Positions 1 through 9,216 are shown, numbered from the stretch's first letter. The stretch is DNA of 48,123 nucleotides from Bacillota bacterium (GCA_023399095.1 JAEWQS010000058.1:1-48123); one strand, 5' to 3'. The notes: a model not told the origin generated them from the letters alone. Program-made: numbers and translations.

Positions 1-443
1 ACGAATCCGTCAAGGCGTACAGTGTGGGCACACATCGTCACACATCGGAGATCGAGCAGGAGCTGTCTTTGGCAGCGAACGATACCGTGGTGATTTCATT
101 CACACCGCATCTGCTGCCCATCAAGCGCGGTATCATATCCACGATTTATGCGACGCCCAAGACGGGCATCACGGACGCTGATATCGCGGACGCATACGCC
201 ATGTATAAAGATGAGCCGTTTGTAGAAATCTGCGGCGGCACACTGCCCGAGATCAAACATGTGACGGGCAGCAACAACTGCGCGATCGGCTTTGTGCTTG
301 ATAAACGCACCGGACGCCTTGTCATCGTGTCGTGCCTTGATAATCTCATCAAGGGCGCGGCGGGTCAGGCCGTGCAGAACATGAACATCCTTTGCGGGTT
401 TGACGAAAGCGAAGGACTCAATCATACAGGATGGTATTTATAA
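1..443 (+). CDS. argC: N-acetyl-gamma-glutamyl-phosphate reductase, C-terminal part
   Basis: This is the 3' part of argC, cut by the left edge of the window; the reading frame starts at base 3 and 146 residues are visible. ArgC reduces N-acetylglutamyl phosphate with NADPH in arginine synthesis, in the cytoplasm. The visible part begins with the family pattern KAYSVGTHRHTSEIEQE, which carries the conserved histidines near the active site. It ends in the typical C-terminal block with NCAIGF, the conserved KGAAGQAVQNMN and a GWYL-like tail. The stop codon is followed one base later by the argB start, so the two are translationally close. An argJ gene, which often lies between argC and argB, is absent here and may be upstream. 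Confidence 0.95.
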   Translation, partial: ESVKAYSVGTHRHTSEIEQELSLAANDTVVISFTPHLLPIKRGIISTIYATPKTGITDADIADAYAMYKDEPFVEICGGTLPEIKHVTGSNNCAIGFVLDKRTGRLVIVSCLDNLIKGAAGQAVQNMNILCGFDESEGLNHTGWYL

Positions 444-444
444 T

Positions 445-1308
445 ATGGATAAATTTATTGAAAAGGCCAATATACTCATAGAAGCGCTGCCTTATATTCA
501 GCGGCTCTGGGGCAAGACGGTCGTCATCAAATACGGCGGCGCGGCCATGCTTTCCAAAGAGCTGTCCGAAAAGATCATGGAAGACATTACGTTGTTAAAA
601 TATGTGGGCATGAACCCCATCGTGGTGCACGGCGGCGGCGGCGACATCAACAAAATGCTCAAAAAATACGAGATTGAGCCGGAGTTCCACAACGGGCTTC
701 GTGTGACAGACGCGGCCACGATGGATATCGTCCAGATGGTGCTCATGGGCAAGATCAATAAAGATATCGTGTCTCACCTTGGTATTGCGGGTGCAAAAGC
801 CATTGGCCTTTGCGGCAAGGACGCGGGGCTCATCAAGGCCGAAAAGATGCTTGCTGACGATGGCTATGATTTGGGGCATGTCGGCAAGATCACATCGATC
901 AACACCAAGCTATTAAACACGCTGGCGATGGATGAATACATCCCCGTCATCGCGCCCATCGGCGTGGGTGAAAACGGCGAAAGCTACAATATCAACGCGG
1001 ATACCGTCGCGGGAGATATCGCCGCAGCGCTGAGCGCGGAAAAGCTGATGTTTTTAACGGACATCGACGGCATCCGCAGCGACCCGAGCGACCCCGCAAC
1101 CCTGATATACGAGATTTCAATCGACGAGATATACAAGTATATCAACAAGGGCGTGATTTCAGGCGGCATGCTGCCCAAGGTGGAGGGGTGCATCAAGGCG
1201 ATCAGAAACGGCGTGAAGCGCACGCATATTCTGAATGGTACGATTCCGCATCCGATACTGCTTGAGATATTCACTGATACCGGCATCGGCACGATGGTGA
1301 GGGAGTAA
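445..1308 (+). CDS. argB: Acetylglutamate kinase
   Basis: ArgB phosphorylates N-acetylglutamate with ATP, the second step of the cyclic arginine pathway. The 287-residue protein shows the amino-acid kinase fold: the phosphate-binding VIKYGGAAM near residue 25, the VVHGGGGDIN glycine loop near residue 60, the FHNGLRVTD substrate motif and a C-terminal ISGGMLPKVEGC block. I placed the start at the ATG one base after the argC stop, because the protein then begins in the usual way (MDKFIEKANILIEALPYIQ); a longer frame would run back inside argC. The spacing of 1 and 3 bases to its neighbours supports one operon. The VEGC region and N-terminal helix are compatible with arginine feedback inhibition, but that is inferred. 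Confidence 0.96.
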   Translation: MDKFIEKANILIEALPYIQRLWGKTVVIKYGGAAMLSKELSEKIMEDITLLKYVGMNPIVVHGGGGDINKMLKKYEIEPEFHNGLRVTDAATMDIVQMVLMGKINKDIVSHLGIAGAKAIGLCGKDAGLIKAEKMLADDGYDLGHVGKITSINTKLLNTLAMDEYIPVIAPIGVGENGESYNINADTVAGDIAAALSAEKLMFLTDIDGIRSDPSDPATLIYEISIDEIYKYINKGVISGGMLPKVEGCIKAIRNGVKRTHILNGTIPHPILLEIFTDTGIGTMVRE

Positions 1309-1311
1309 GAG

Positions 1312-2502
1312 ATGAAAGTTGAAGACATTGCGAAGATTGATGAACAATATTATTGCCCTGTGTTCGGAAAACGGCTACCCGTCAGCTTTGTGAAGGGTGA
1401 GGATGTGTATCTCATAGACAGCGAGGGCAAGCGATATACCGATTTTCTGTCGGGCATCGCGGTGAACTGCCTTGGCTATTCAGACGAGGGGTTTAAAAAG
1501 GCGCTTTGCGATACGGTGAACAGCCTCATACACACCTCGAACTATTTTTATAACGAAACGCAGGCGAAGATGGCGCAGCGGCTCTGCGAAGCCACGGGTT
1601 ACGACAATGTGTTTTTGGGCAACAGCGGTGCGGAAGCGATTGAAGGCGCATTGAAGCTCGCGCGCAAATACCACTATGGCGAGGGGAAGCCGCGCGCAGA
1701 GTATATCACCATGCAGGGAAGCTTCCACGGGCGCACGTTAGCGACGCTTGCCGCGACGGGACAAAGCAAATTCCATGAGGCGTTTGAGCCACTTATGGGA
1801 AGCTTCACGCATGTGCCGCCCAACGACATTGCCGCTTTGGAAGCCGCTGTGAGTGACAAAACCGCCGCGGTACTCATTGAACCCATCATGGGTGAGGGCG
1901 GTATAATTGCCATGACAAGCGAATATTTCCAAGCAGTGCGGAAGGTGTGCGACAAACACGGCGCTTTGATGATCGCGGACGAGATACAGACGGGTATGGG
2001 GCGCACAGGTGCGCTGCTTGCGTCACCGGCGCTCGGCGCGATACCGGATATCGTTGTACTCGCAAAATCTCTGGGTGCGGGCGTGCCGCTCGGCGCTTTT
2101 CTTGCACGCGGCAAGGCGGCAAAGGCGTTTGCGCCGGGGGATCACGGTTCCACCTTCGGCGGTAACTATTTGGCCTGCACGGCGGCCTATTATGTGACAA
2201 ACAAGCTGCTGGATACCGATATATTGGATCACGTCAGGGAGATGGGCGCTTACTTTAAAGAGAAGCTTTTGGCGCTCAAAGAAGAGTGCCCGACAATTCT
2301 TGAGGTGCGAGGCAACGGCTTGATGCAAGGTCTCGATCTTGACGCCTGCGTCTCCTCGCTGGATATGAAGAAGAAGCTGCTGGAGTGCGGCTTCGTGACG
2401 GCAACGGCGGGCGCGAATGTGCTGCGGTTTTTGCCGCCGTATGTGATACAGAAAAGCCATATCGACAGCCTGACAGACACGCTGAAAAAACTGCTTGTCT
2501 GA
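1312..2502 (+). CDS. argD: Acetylornithine aminotransferase
   Basis: ArgD is a PLP-dependent class III aminotransferase that converts N-acetylglutamate semialdehyde to N-acetylornithine. The 396-residue length is normal. Motifs seen are FLSGIAVNCLG near residue 45, NSGAEAIEGALKLARK (PLP phosphate site) near residue 105, FHGRTLATLAATGQ near 138, the DEIQTGMGRTG block with the PLP-contacting Asp near 224, and the Schiff-base lysine in LAKSLGAGVPLGA near residue 252. It starts 3 bases after argB with GAGGGAGTAAGAG as a ribosome binding site. The active-site neighbourhood does not separate acetylornithine from succinyldiaminopimelate or ornithine use, but the operon makes argD the natural call. 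Confidence 0.95.
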   Translation: MKVEDIAKIDEQYYCPVFGKRLPVSFVKGEDVYLIDSEGKRYTDFLSGIAVNCLGYSDEGFKKALCDTVNSLIHTSNYFYNETQAKMAQRLCEATGYDNVFLGNSGAEAIEGALKLARKYHYGEGKPRAEYITMQGSFHGRTLATLAATGQSKFHEAFEPLMGSFTHVPPNDIAALEAAVSDKTAAVLIEPIMGEGGIIAMTSEYFQAVRKVCDKHGALMIADEIQTGMGRTGALLASPALGAIPDIVVLAKSLGAGVPLGAFLARGKAAKAFAPGDHGSTFGGNYLACTAAYYVTNKLLDTDILDHVREMGAYFKEKLLALKEECPTILEVRGNGLMQGLDLDACVSSLDMKKKLLECGFVTATAGANVLRFLPPYVIQKSHIDSLTDTLKKLLV

Positions 2503-2521
2503 CGGCACCGGAGGAGCTTAA

Positions 2522-5500
2522 ATGCCCAAAAGAGAGGATCTATCAAAAATACTCGTGATCGGCTCGGGCCCGATCGTGATCGGCCAGGCGGCGGAGTTTG
2601 ACTATTCGGGCACACAGGCCTGCAAGGCGCTGCGCGAAGAGAACTACGAAGTGGTGCTCATCAACTCGAATCCGGCGACGATTATGACGGATGAGGAAAT
2701 GGCTGACCGTGTGTATATTGAGCCCATCACGCTGGAAACGGTGAGCAAGATATTGCGGCAGGAACGCCCGCAGGGCATCATCGCCACGCTCGGCGGACAG
2801 ACAGGGCTCAACATGGCTGTGGAGCTTGCCGAAAGCGGCATACTCGATGAGCTGAATATCGAGCTGCTGGGCACATCGCTTGAGTCCATCAAGCTTGCCG
2901 AAGACCGCGAGCTGTTCAAGGCCACGATGGAGCGCATCGGCGAAAAGATCGCGCACAGCGTGATCGTGAGCTCTATCGATCAGGCCGTCGCGTTTGCGGA
3001 AGAAGCGGGTTTTCCCATCATCATCCGCCCCGCCTATACGCTGGGAGGCACGGGCGGCGGCATTGCGCATAACATGGACGATCTTAAAAATATCACCGCG
3101 CAGGGCTTAAGCTTTTCGATGATCGGGCAGGTGCTCTTGGAGCAGAGTGTCGCGGGCTATAAAGAGATCGAATACGAAGTGATGCGCGACGCGAAAGACA
3201 ACTGCATTGTGGTGTGCAACATGGAAAACATTGATCCGGTGGGCATCCACACGGGCGACAGCATCGTGGTTGCGCCGTCGCAGACGCTATCGGACAAGGA
3301 ATATCAGATGCTAAGGAGCGCGTCCATCAAGATCATACGCGCGCTAAAGATAAAGGGCGGCTGCAATGTTCAGTATGCGCTCAACCCCGATACCTATGAT
3401 TATGTGGTGATCGAGGTGAATCCGCGTGTGAGCCGCTCGTCGGCGCTCGCCTCCAAGGCGACGGGTTATCCTATCGCCCGCGCCGCAGCCAAAATTGCGG
3501 TGGGTTTTGGGCTCGATGAGATCACGAACCCCATCACAGGCGAAACGTGCGCCTGCTTTGAACCCGCGCTGGATTACGTGGTCACCAAGGTGCCGCGCTG
3601 GCCGTTTGACAAATTTGTCACCGCTACGCGTACGCTGGGCACGCAGATGAAGGCGACAGGCGAGGTGATGGCGATTGGGCGCAATATCGAAGAATCGCTG
3701 CTCAAGGCGATTGACAGCCTCGACGTGAAGCTTGATTATCAACTCGGTATGAAGAGCATATCCAAGTGGAGCAAGGAAGAGATCGATAACTCGCTCAAAA
3801 ACCCCGACGACGAGCGCATATTCGTGGTGTCCGAGGCGCTGGATCGCGGTTACACCATAGACGAGATATTTGACATCACGAAAATTGACAAGTTTTTTAT
3901 CAGCAAGCTTAAAAACATCGTCACAATTGCAAAAGAGCTGAAAAGCTGCACGATCGACACGCTGAGTGTGGAGCTACTGAAAAAGTGCAAGAAATACGGC
4001 TTCGGCGATAGCTACATCGCAAACCTTGTGGGCTCTCAGGAAGCCGCCGTCAAGGCATTGCGAAATGCGCTGGGCATCAAGCCCACTTACAAAATGGTGG
4101 ACACCTGCGCAGGTGAATTCGAGGCCAAGACGCCGTATTATTATTCATGTTACGACAGCGTCGACGAATCGCGCGACAGCGGCAGAAAAAAAGTTGTGGT
4201 GCTGGGCAGCGGTCCGATTCGTATCGGGCAGGGCATCGAGTTCGATTACTGTTCGGTGCATTCTGTGCTCGCACTCAACAATCTTGGGTATGAGTCGATC
4301 ATCATCAACTCCAACCCCGAAACGGTGTCAACAGACTTTGATACCTCCGACAAGCTCTATTTCGAGCCATTGACGCGCGAATGCGTGCTGGACGTGATTC
4401 AGCGCGAGAAGCCCGAGGGCGTGATCGTGCAGTTCGGCGGACAGACGGCGATCAACTTAGCGGAGCCGCTTAACAGAGTGGGCGTGAACATTCTCGGCAC
4501 ATCCGTGGACGGCATTGACCGCGCGGAGGATAGAGACCGCTTTCTCAAAGTGCTCGAAAAGCTGGGCATACCGCTGCCCGCGGGCGCGACAGCGTTTTCA
4601 ATTAGCAGCGCAATCACCATCGCAGAACGAATCGGTTTTCCGGTGCTTGTGCGGCCGTCATACGTACTGGGCGGGCGCGCCATGGAAATCGTCTACAACA
4701 CAAAAGAGCTGGAAGAATATATGCTTGCAGCGGCGAAGATTTCGCCCGAGCATCCGGTGCTCATCGACAAATATGTGCTGGGCAAAGAGGTCGAGATCGA
4801 CGGCATCTGCGACGGCACCGATTCGCTGATCGTCGGCGTGATGGAGCACATCGAGCGCGCTGGCGTGCATTCGGGAGACAGCTTTGCGGTGTATCCCACG
4901 CAGACGCTTTCCCTTGAGACAAAGAATACCATCGTGGATTATGCCATTCGCATCGGTCTGGAGCTGGGTATCAAGGGACTGTACAACATCCAGTTCGTCA
5001 TCGACTCCGAAAACAAGGTGTATGTACTTGAGGTAAATCCGCGTGCCAGCCGCACCGTGCCCATTCTCTCCAAGGTGACGGGCGTGCCTATGGTGGCCAC
5101 CGCCACGCGTATCATGATGGACGAAACGCTCAAAGACATGGGCTACAAGACGCAGCTTTACAAGGAGAGCCGTTTGATTACGGTCAAAGCGCCGGTGTTC
5201 TCGTTCTCCAAGCTGACCACCGTCGATATTTTCTTAGGGCCCGAGATGAAATCTACGGGCGAGGTGATGGGGACGGACACGACTTATCTGGCAGCGCTGA
5301 AGAAGGCTTTCGTGGCCTCCGGTGTGAAGCCGCCGCGTGACGATGCGCCCATACTGTTCTCGATTACCGACCGTGACAAGGAAGAAGCACTAGACTTCGC
5401 GCGGCAGATGAAGGACATGGGCTTTGCCATCACCTGCACGGATAAGACGTATGATTACTTCTCTGAACAAGGACTGGATTGTGAGCTGCTGACCAAGGAA

Positions 5501-5725
5501 AAAGCGGTGCGTGCGCTGAAGGATAAGAAGATATCCATGGTGATCAACACGCCCACGCGAGGCAAGCTCTTAGATCGTCTCGGCTTCATACTCCGGCGCA
5601 CATCGATGGAGTTCAACGTGCCGTGCATCACATCGATGGATACGCTGGGTGCGCTGCTGTCCGTGATGACCGCAAAGGATATCGAGGAGCATCAAATTCC
5701 GCTTCATGAATATCTGACATATTGA
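2522..5725 (+). CDS. carB: Carbamoyl-phosphate synthase large subunit
   Basis: CarB makes carbamoyl phosphate from bicarbonate, ammonia (delivered by CarA) and two ATP. The protein has 1067 residues, the normal length. It has the family's internal duplication: the motif VIGSGPIVIGQAAEFDYSG at residue 12 recurs as VLGSGPIRIGQGIEFDYCS near residue 560, and each half carries an ATP-grasp domain (RPAYTLGGTGGG, and RPSYVLGGRAMEIV). The C-terminal part is the MGS-like allosteric domain ending in the usual EHQIPLHEYLTY-like tail. The start has a strong GGAGGAG site. Placement between argD and argF dedicates it to arginine. The partner carA is not in view and may be upstream of the window. Confidence 0.97.
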   Translation: MPKREDLSKILVIGSGPIVIGQAAEFDYSGTQACKALREENYEVVLINSNPATIMTDEEMADRVYIEPITLETVSKILRQERPQGIIATLGGQTGLNMAVELAESGILDELNIELLGTSLESIKLAEDRELFKATMERIGEKIAHSVIVSSIDQAVAFAEEAGFPIIIRPAYTLGGTGGGIAHNMDDLKNITAQGLSFSMIGQVLLEQSVAGYKEIEYEVMRDAKDNCIVVCNMENIDPVGIHTGDSIVVAPSQTLSDKEYQMLRSASIKIIRALKIKGGCNVQYALNPDTYDYVVIEVNPRVSRSSALASKATGYPIARAAAKIAVGFGLDEITNPITGETCACFEPALDYVVTKVPRWPFDKFVTATRTLGTQMKATGEVMAIGRNIEESLLKAIDSLDVKLDYQLGMKSISKWSKEEIDNSLKNPDDERIFVVSEALDRGYTIDEIFDITKIDKFFISKLKNIVTIAKELKSCTIDTLSVELLKKCKKYGFGDSYIANLVGSQEAAVKALRNALGIKPTYKMVDTCAGEFEAKTPYYYSCYDSVDESRDSGRKKVVVLGSGPIRIGQGIEFDYCSVHSVLALNNLGYESIIINSNPETVSTDFDTSDKLYFEPLTRECVLDVIQREKPEGVIVQFGGQTAINLAEPLNRVGVNILGTSVDGIDRAEDRDRFLKVLEKLGIPLPAGATAFSISSAITIAERIGFPVLVRPSYVLGGRAMEIVYNTKELEEYMLAAAKISPEHPVLIDKYVLGKEVEIDGICDGTDSLIVGVMEHIERAGVHSGDSFAVYPTQTLSLETKNTIVDYAIRIGLELGIKGLYNIQFVIDSENKVYVLEVNPRASRTVPILSKVTGVPMVATATRIMMDETLKDMGYKTQLYKESRLITVKAPVFSFSKLTTVDIFLGPEMKSTGEVMGTDTTYLAALKKAFVASGVKPPRDDAPILFSITDRDKEEALDFARQMKDMGFAITCTDKTYDYFSEQGLDCELLTKEKAVRALKDKKISMVINTPTRGKLLDRLGFILRRTSMEFNVPCITSMDTLGALLSVMTAKDIEEHQIPLHEYLTY

Positions 5726-5747
5726 AATATAAATGAGGAGACTTAAA

Positions 5748-6704
5748 ATGATCGATCTGCTAAGCTACCAGCCAAAACAGGAATTCGCGCAAAAGCACAT
5801 GCTGCGCCTGTCCGACTACACACCGGACGAGATTATGCAGGTGCTGAGTCTTGCGCTTAAGCTTAAAAAACAGCTCAAGGAAGGGCTGCGCCCGCCGCTG
5901 CTCGCGGGCAAGATTCTTGCGATGATATTCACCAAAAGCTCCACGCGCACGCGTGTGTCCTTTGAGGCGGGCATTTATCAGCTGGGCGGCACCGCGCAGT
6001 TTTTAAGCAGCAACGACATACAATTGGGGCGCGGCGAGCCCATCAGCGACACCGCACAGGTGCTCTCGCGCATGGTAGACGGCATCATGATCCGCACATT
6101 TGCCCAAAGCGACGTCGAGGATCTCGCCAAGTACGGCACTATCCCCGTGATCAACGGCCTGACAGACATGCTGCATCCGTGCCAGATACTTGCCGACCTC
6201 ATGACATACTATGAGCATAAAGGTAGCTTTACCGGCAAGCTTGCGTTCATCGGCGACGGCAACAATGTGGCAAATTCGCTGCTTGTGGGCTGCGCGAAGC
6301 TGGGTCTTGATATTGCTGTGGGATGCCCCGAGGGCTTCGACCCGGACGCCGATGTGCTGACGGCGGCGAAGCAGGCCGCGGCGCAAAGCGGTTCAGAAAT
6401 CGTGATTACGCACGATCCAAATGAAGCAGTGGAAGATGCGGACGCGGTTTACACCGACGTATGGGCAAGCATGGGGCAGGAGAGCGGCGCACAGGATAAA
6501 TACAAGCATTTCAGTGATTATCAGGTGAACGAAAAGCTGACTGCCCGCTGCAAGGAAGATTTTATCTTCCTGCATTGCCTGCCCGCGCACAGGGGCGAGG
6601 AGGTCACCGAAGCGGTGATCGACGGGCCGCACAGCGTGGTTTTCGACGAAGCCGAAAACCGCCTGCACGCGCAGAAAGCCGTGATGGCGCTGCTGATGAA
6701 ATAG
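5748..6704 (+). CDS. argF: Ornithine carbamoyltransferase
   Basis: ArgF transfers the carbamoyl group to ornithine, giving citrulline. The 318-residue protein shows the carbamoyl-phosphate loop SSTRTRVSFEAG near residue 60, the HPCQ motif near residue 140 and the ornithine-site FLHCLPAHRGEEV near residue 270. I chose the ATG at 5748 because GAGGAG lies 7 bases upstream of it; an in-frame ATG 15 bases earlier overlaps that site and is less likely. It is the last gene of the arginine operon: what follows is a pair of palindromic repeats, not another arg gene. argG and argH are not in this window. Confidence 0.96.
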   Translation: MIDLLSYQPKQEFAQKHMLRLSDYTPDEIMQVLSLALKLKKQLKEGLRPPLLAGKILAMIFTKSSTRTRVSFEAGIYQLGGTAQFLSSNDIQLGRGEPISDTAQVLSRMVDGIMIRTFAQSDVEDLAKYGTIPVINGLTDMLHPCQILADLMTYYEHKGSFTGKLAFIGDGNNVANSLLVGCAKLGLDIAVGCPEGFDPDADVLTAAKQAAAQSGSEIVITHDPNEAVEDADAVYTDVWASMGQESGAQDKYKHFSDYQVNEKLTARCKEDFIFLHCLPAHRGEEVTEAVIDGPHSVVFDEAENRLHAQKAVMALLMK

Positions 6705-6712
6705 GGAACAAT

Positions 6713-6776
6713 GTAGGGGCGGCCATTGGCCGCCCGCGTCAATGTACATGCACGGGCGATCAATGATCGCCCCTAA
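6713..6776. repeat. Palindromic intergenic repeat, copy A
   Basis: A 64-base element begins GTAGGGGCGGCC and ends CGCCCCTAA. It holds two hairpins, GGGCGGCC/GGCCGCCC and GGGCGATCA/TGATCGCCC, joined by a short spacer. The ends are inverted copies of each other. It lies 8 bases after argF, so its transcript could act as the 3' end of the arginine message. It looks like a REP or MITE-type sequence; no coding capacity. Confidence 0.75.
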
Positions 6777-6803
6777 CGGATGCGGATAAACACAATTTGA
6801 AAG

Positions 6804-6872
6804 GTAGGAGTCGGTTTCCACGCCGACCCGCGAAACATAATGCCGCGGGCGGGCATAGAAACCCGCCCCTAC
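6804..6872. repeat. Palindromic intergenic repeat, copy B
   Basis: A 69-base relative of the preceding repeat starts GTAGGAGTCGG and ends CCCGCCCCTAC. It again has two hairpins, GTCGG/CCGAC and GGGCGGGC/CCCGCCC, around a GCG-rich middle. The stems differ in sequence from copy A while the ends and layout are kept, which is how such dispersed elements usually diverge. Confidence 0.72.
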
Positions 6873-6889
6873 AATTACGGGTATAAATC

Positions 6890-7411
6890 ATGATGGAGAG
6901 TATCGTTTTTAAAAAGGCCAATGAGGCTGATTTGGCTGATATCAAACGTATCACACGCAAAGCGTTTACGAATTACGCGCGCGAAATTCGCCGCGAGGAA
7001 AACGTGGCTGCGCTGCACGAAACGGACGAAGCGATACGGCGTGATATCAACGAAAAGCATGTGTATCTTTGTGAGGTAGACGACGAGTCGGCGGGTTCGG
7101 TGCGCTTTGAGGTGCTCGATCAGGGCATCGCGTATCTCTCGCGCCTCGCTGTCGATCCGGAGTTTCAGTCGCTTGGCATCGGCGGGCTGCTTCTTGAGAA
7201 GGTACGCCGTGAATGCCTTGAGCTTGGTGTGCGCGCGATTGCGCTGCATACGGCCAGCCGCATGCGCTCATCCGTGGCGTTTTACTTGAAAAACGGCTAC
7301 TACATTCACTCCATCACGCGCGATAAGGAGTATATCCGTGCGTTTATGGTCAACGAGCTTACCGAGATGGATGAGTTGTTCGACTATGAGAGCATCGTGG
7401 GGAAAAGGTAG
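6890..7411 (+). CDS. GNAT-family N-acetyltransferase
   Basis: The 173-residue protein has the GNAT fold that moves an acetyl group from acetyl-CoA to an amine. Visible features are the N-terminal FKKANEADLADIKRITRKAF strand-helix, the strand-4 segment AYLSRLAVDPEFQSLGIGGLLLEKV with the Q/RxxGxG/A pyrophosphate loop (QSLGIG), and the C-terminal VAFYLKNGY. The substrate cannot be told from sequence. Two ATG codons are adjacent at 6890 and 6893 and no clear ribosome binding site precedes them, so the exact start is uncertain. It stands alone between repeats and is followed by a terminator at 7562. Confidence 0.88.
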   Translation: MMESIVFKKANEADLADIKRITRKAFTNYAREIRREENVAALHETDEAIRRDINEKHVYLCEVDDESAGSVRFEVLDQGIAYLSRLAVDPEFQSLGIGGLLLEKVRRECLELGVRAIALHTASRMRSSVAFYLKNGYYIHSITRDKEYIRAFMVNELTEMDELFDYESIVGKR

Positions 7412-7419
7412 CTCTTTTC

Positions 7420-7561
7420 TGAGCTTGTCCAAAACCTACGGATTTCTGCCAGTTTACCAGTTTTACTTGATCCCCGCGAACTCGAAATTCCGCAAAAATT
7501 CTCGGTCTCCCCAAAAGATATGGGAAAAAACCAAACCCATCTTGCATACAAATTATATTTT
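7420..7561 (-). repeat. Dispersed structured repeat, copy 1 (reverse orientation)
   Basis: Read on the minus strand this segment carries the same blocks as the segments near 31.9 kb and 45.6 kb: AAATATAATT at the left, a GATGGG/CCCAT hairpin, a TTTCGAGTT-CGCGGGGATCAAG block, GGTAAACTGGC, then CCGTAGGTTTT and GACAAGCTC. It is the most diverged of the three copies. It lies between the acetyltransferase and xylose isomerase genes. Confidence 0.7.
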
Positions 7562-7585
7562 GCGGCTTGGTGACGAGCCGCTTTT
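7562..7585 (+). terminator. Rho-independent terminator
   Basis: GCGGCT and AGCCGC form a 6-bp GC-rich stem with an 8-base loop, followed by five T. It would end transcription from the acetyltransferase gene after it has crossed the reverse copy of the dispersed repeat. Confidence 0.75.
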
Positions 7586-7831
7586 TATTCGTTCATAAAC
7601 GAACAAACCCGAAATCATTTATCATGCAAATTATCCTACACGAAGTCATGGATGGAGATTATTGTCCCATGCATAGGTAAATCGTTAAAATACTGCTATT
7701 CTCGTATATGGCAGAAAAAATAGCCAGTTGATAAAATAGATTTAAGGTTGATAAAGGCTGCTAATCCATTAATGGTTAACGGTCAACATCGGTAGTTTAA
7801 ATTCTATTCTAAAGAAATGAGGTCTATATTT
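7586..7831 (+). promoter_or_regulatory. Leader/regulatory region of xylose isomerase
   Basis: About 245 AT-rich bases with no gene. Two direct repeats GTTGATAAA start at 7727 and 7747, 20 bases apart, a spacing that suits an AraC-type activator such as the YesN-like protein encoded at 16816. An imperfect palindrome with a central CG, ATGGTTAACGGTCAACAT (7772-7789), resembles a LacI-family operator. I could not settle on one promoter. The binding roles are inference. Confidence 0.35.
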
Positions 7832-9148
7832 ATGAAAGAGTATTATTCCGGAATCTCCAAAATTGAATACAAGGGAAAAGACGGCGACGCTTTATCGTTC
7901 AAGTTTTACAACCCCGAAGAGAAAATCGGCGGTAAAACACTGCGTGAGCATTTGAAGTTTGCCATGTCCTACTGGCATACGCTGGGCGGAAACGGTGCTG
8001 ATATATTCGGTATGGCGGGAACCATGGACAAAAGCTTTGGCGGCAGCGGCTCACGTGAAATATATGAGCACAAGGCCTATGCCGGCTTTGAGCTTATGGA
8101 AAAGCTCGGAATCGATTATTACTGCTTCCACGATCGCGACGTGGCGCCCGAGGGCGATACGCTGGCGGAAAGCCACGCGATACTGGATGAATACGTGACG
8201 CTGCTGGAAAGCCTTATGAAGGATACCGGCAAGAAGCTGCTTTGGGGAACAGCCAATTGCTTCAGCAATAAGCGGTTCCTGCACGGCGCTGCGACATCCT
8301 GCAACGCGGACGTATTCGCATACGCCGCTGCGCAGATCAAAAAGGCGATGGAGTGCACCAAGAGGCTGGGCGGCGACGGATACGTATTCTGGGGCGGGCG
8401 CGAAGGCTACACCACACTGCTCAATACCAACCTTGGACTGGAACAGGATAACCTTGCGCGCATGTTGACTCTCGCGCGCGACTACGCGAAGAGCATCGGT
8501 TTTGACGGCGATCTTTACATAGAGCCCAAGCCAATGGAGCCCACGGCGCATCAGTATGACTATGATGTGGCGACTGTGCTCGCGTTCCTGCGTAAATACG
8601 GCTTGCAAAACGATTTCAAAATGAATGTGGAAGCCAACCATGCGACGCTTGCGGGACACAGCTTTGCACATGAGCTGCGCGTGGCGCGTGAAAACGGCGT
8701 GTTCGGCTCGATCGATGCGAATCAGGGTGAAACATTCAACGGCTGGGATACAGATAACTTCCCGACCAATGTGTACGACGCGGCGCTCGCCATGTATGAA
8801 GTCATTAAGGCCGGTGGGTTCACAAAGGGCGGCACCAACTTCGATTCCAAGCTGCGCCGCGAGTCTATCGCTCCTGAGGATCTGTTCCGTGGCTATATCG
8901 TGGGTATGGATACCATGGCGCTCGGCTTCAAGATCGCGCATAAGTTGATTGAAGACGGCCGCATAGACAATTTTGTGGAAGACCGTTATGCGAGTTATAA
9001 GTCCGGTATCGGCGCTAAGATCGTCAGCGGCGAGGCCACCTTCGCTGAACTCGAAAAGTATGCGCTGGAAATGGGCGAAGTGAAAACAAACACCAGCGGA
9101 TCTCAGGAATACCTTGAAGGGATTATCAACTCGGTTATTTTCGGATAA
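7832..9148 (+). CDS. xylA: Xylose isomerase
   Basis: XylA interconverts D-xylose and D-xylulose, the first step of xylose use, with two divalent metal ions. The 438-residue length fits the class II enzymes of Bacillota. Visible signatures are the conserved DYYCFHDRDVAPEG with the catalytic His, VFWGGREGYTTLLNT, the metal ligand block YIEPKPMEPTAHQYD, EANHATLAGHSFAHEL and SIDANQG near residue 295. I chose the ATG at 7832 because GAGGT lies 8 bases upstream; an ATG 15 bases earlier overlaps that site. It stands alone, without xylB, and is closed by a strong terminator, but the sugar transporter and sensor genes follow on the same strand. Confidence 0.96.
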   Translation: MKEYYSGISKIEYKGKDGDALSFKFYNPEEKIGGKTLREHLKFAMSYWHTLGGNGADIFGMAGTMDKSFGGSGSREIYEHKAYAGFELMEKLGIDYYCFHDRDVAPEGDTLAESHAILDEYVTLLESLMKDTGKKLLWGTANCFSNKRFLHGAATSCNADVFAYAAAQIKKAMECTKRLGGDGYVFWGGREGYTTLLNTNLGLEQDNLARMLTLARDYAKSIGFDGDLYIEPKPMEPTAHQYDYDVATVLAFLRKYGLQNDFKMNVEANHATLAGHSFAHELRVARENGVFGSIDANQGETFNGWDTDNFPTNVYDAALAMYEVIKAGGFTKGGTNFDSKLRRESIAPEDLFRGYIVGMDTMALGFKIAHKLIEDGRIDNFVEDRYASYKSGIGAKIVSGEATFAELEKYALEMGEVKTNTSGSQEYLEGIINSVIFG

Positions 9149-9181
9149 TCCATATCAAAGATAGATTATTTAGCAACTAAA

Positions 9182-9216
9182 CCGCATCGGAGAGTTTTTC
9201 TCCGATGCGGTTTTTT
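9182..9216 (+). terminator. Strong rho-independent terminator after xylA
   Basis: CCGCATCGGAGA and TCTCCGATGCGG form a perfect 12-bp stem with a short T-rich loop, followed by six T. It insulates xylA from the binding-protein gene downstream. Confidence 0.95.

Noticed and set aside
7772..7789. A CcpA (cre) site before xylA.
   Set aside because: The palindrome has the central CG but fits the cre consensus at too few fixed positions. I kept it only as a LacI-type operator-like sequence.
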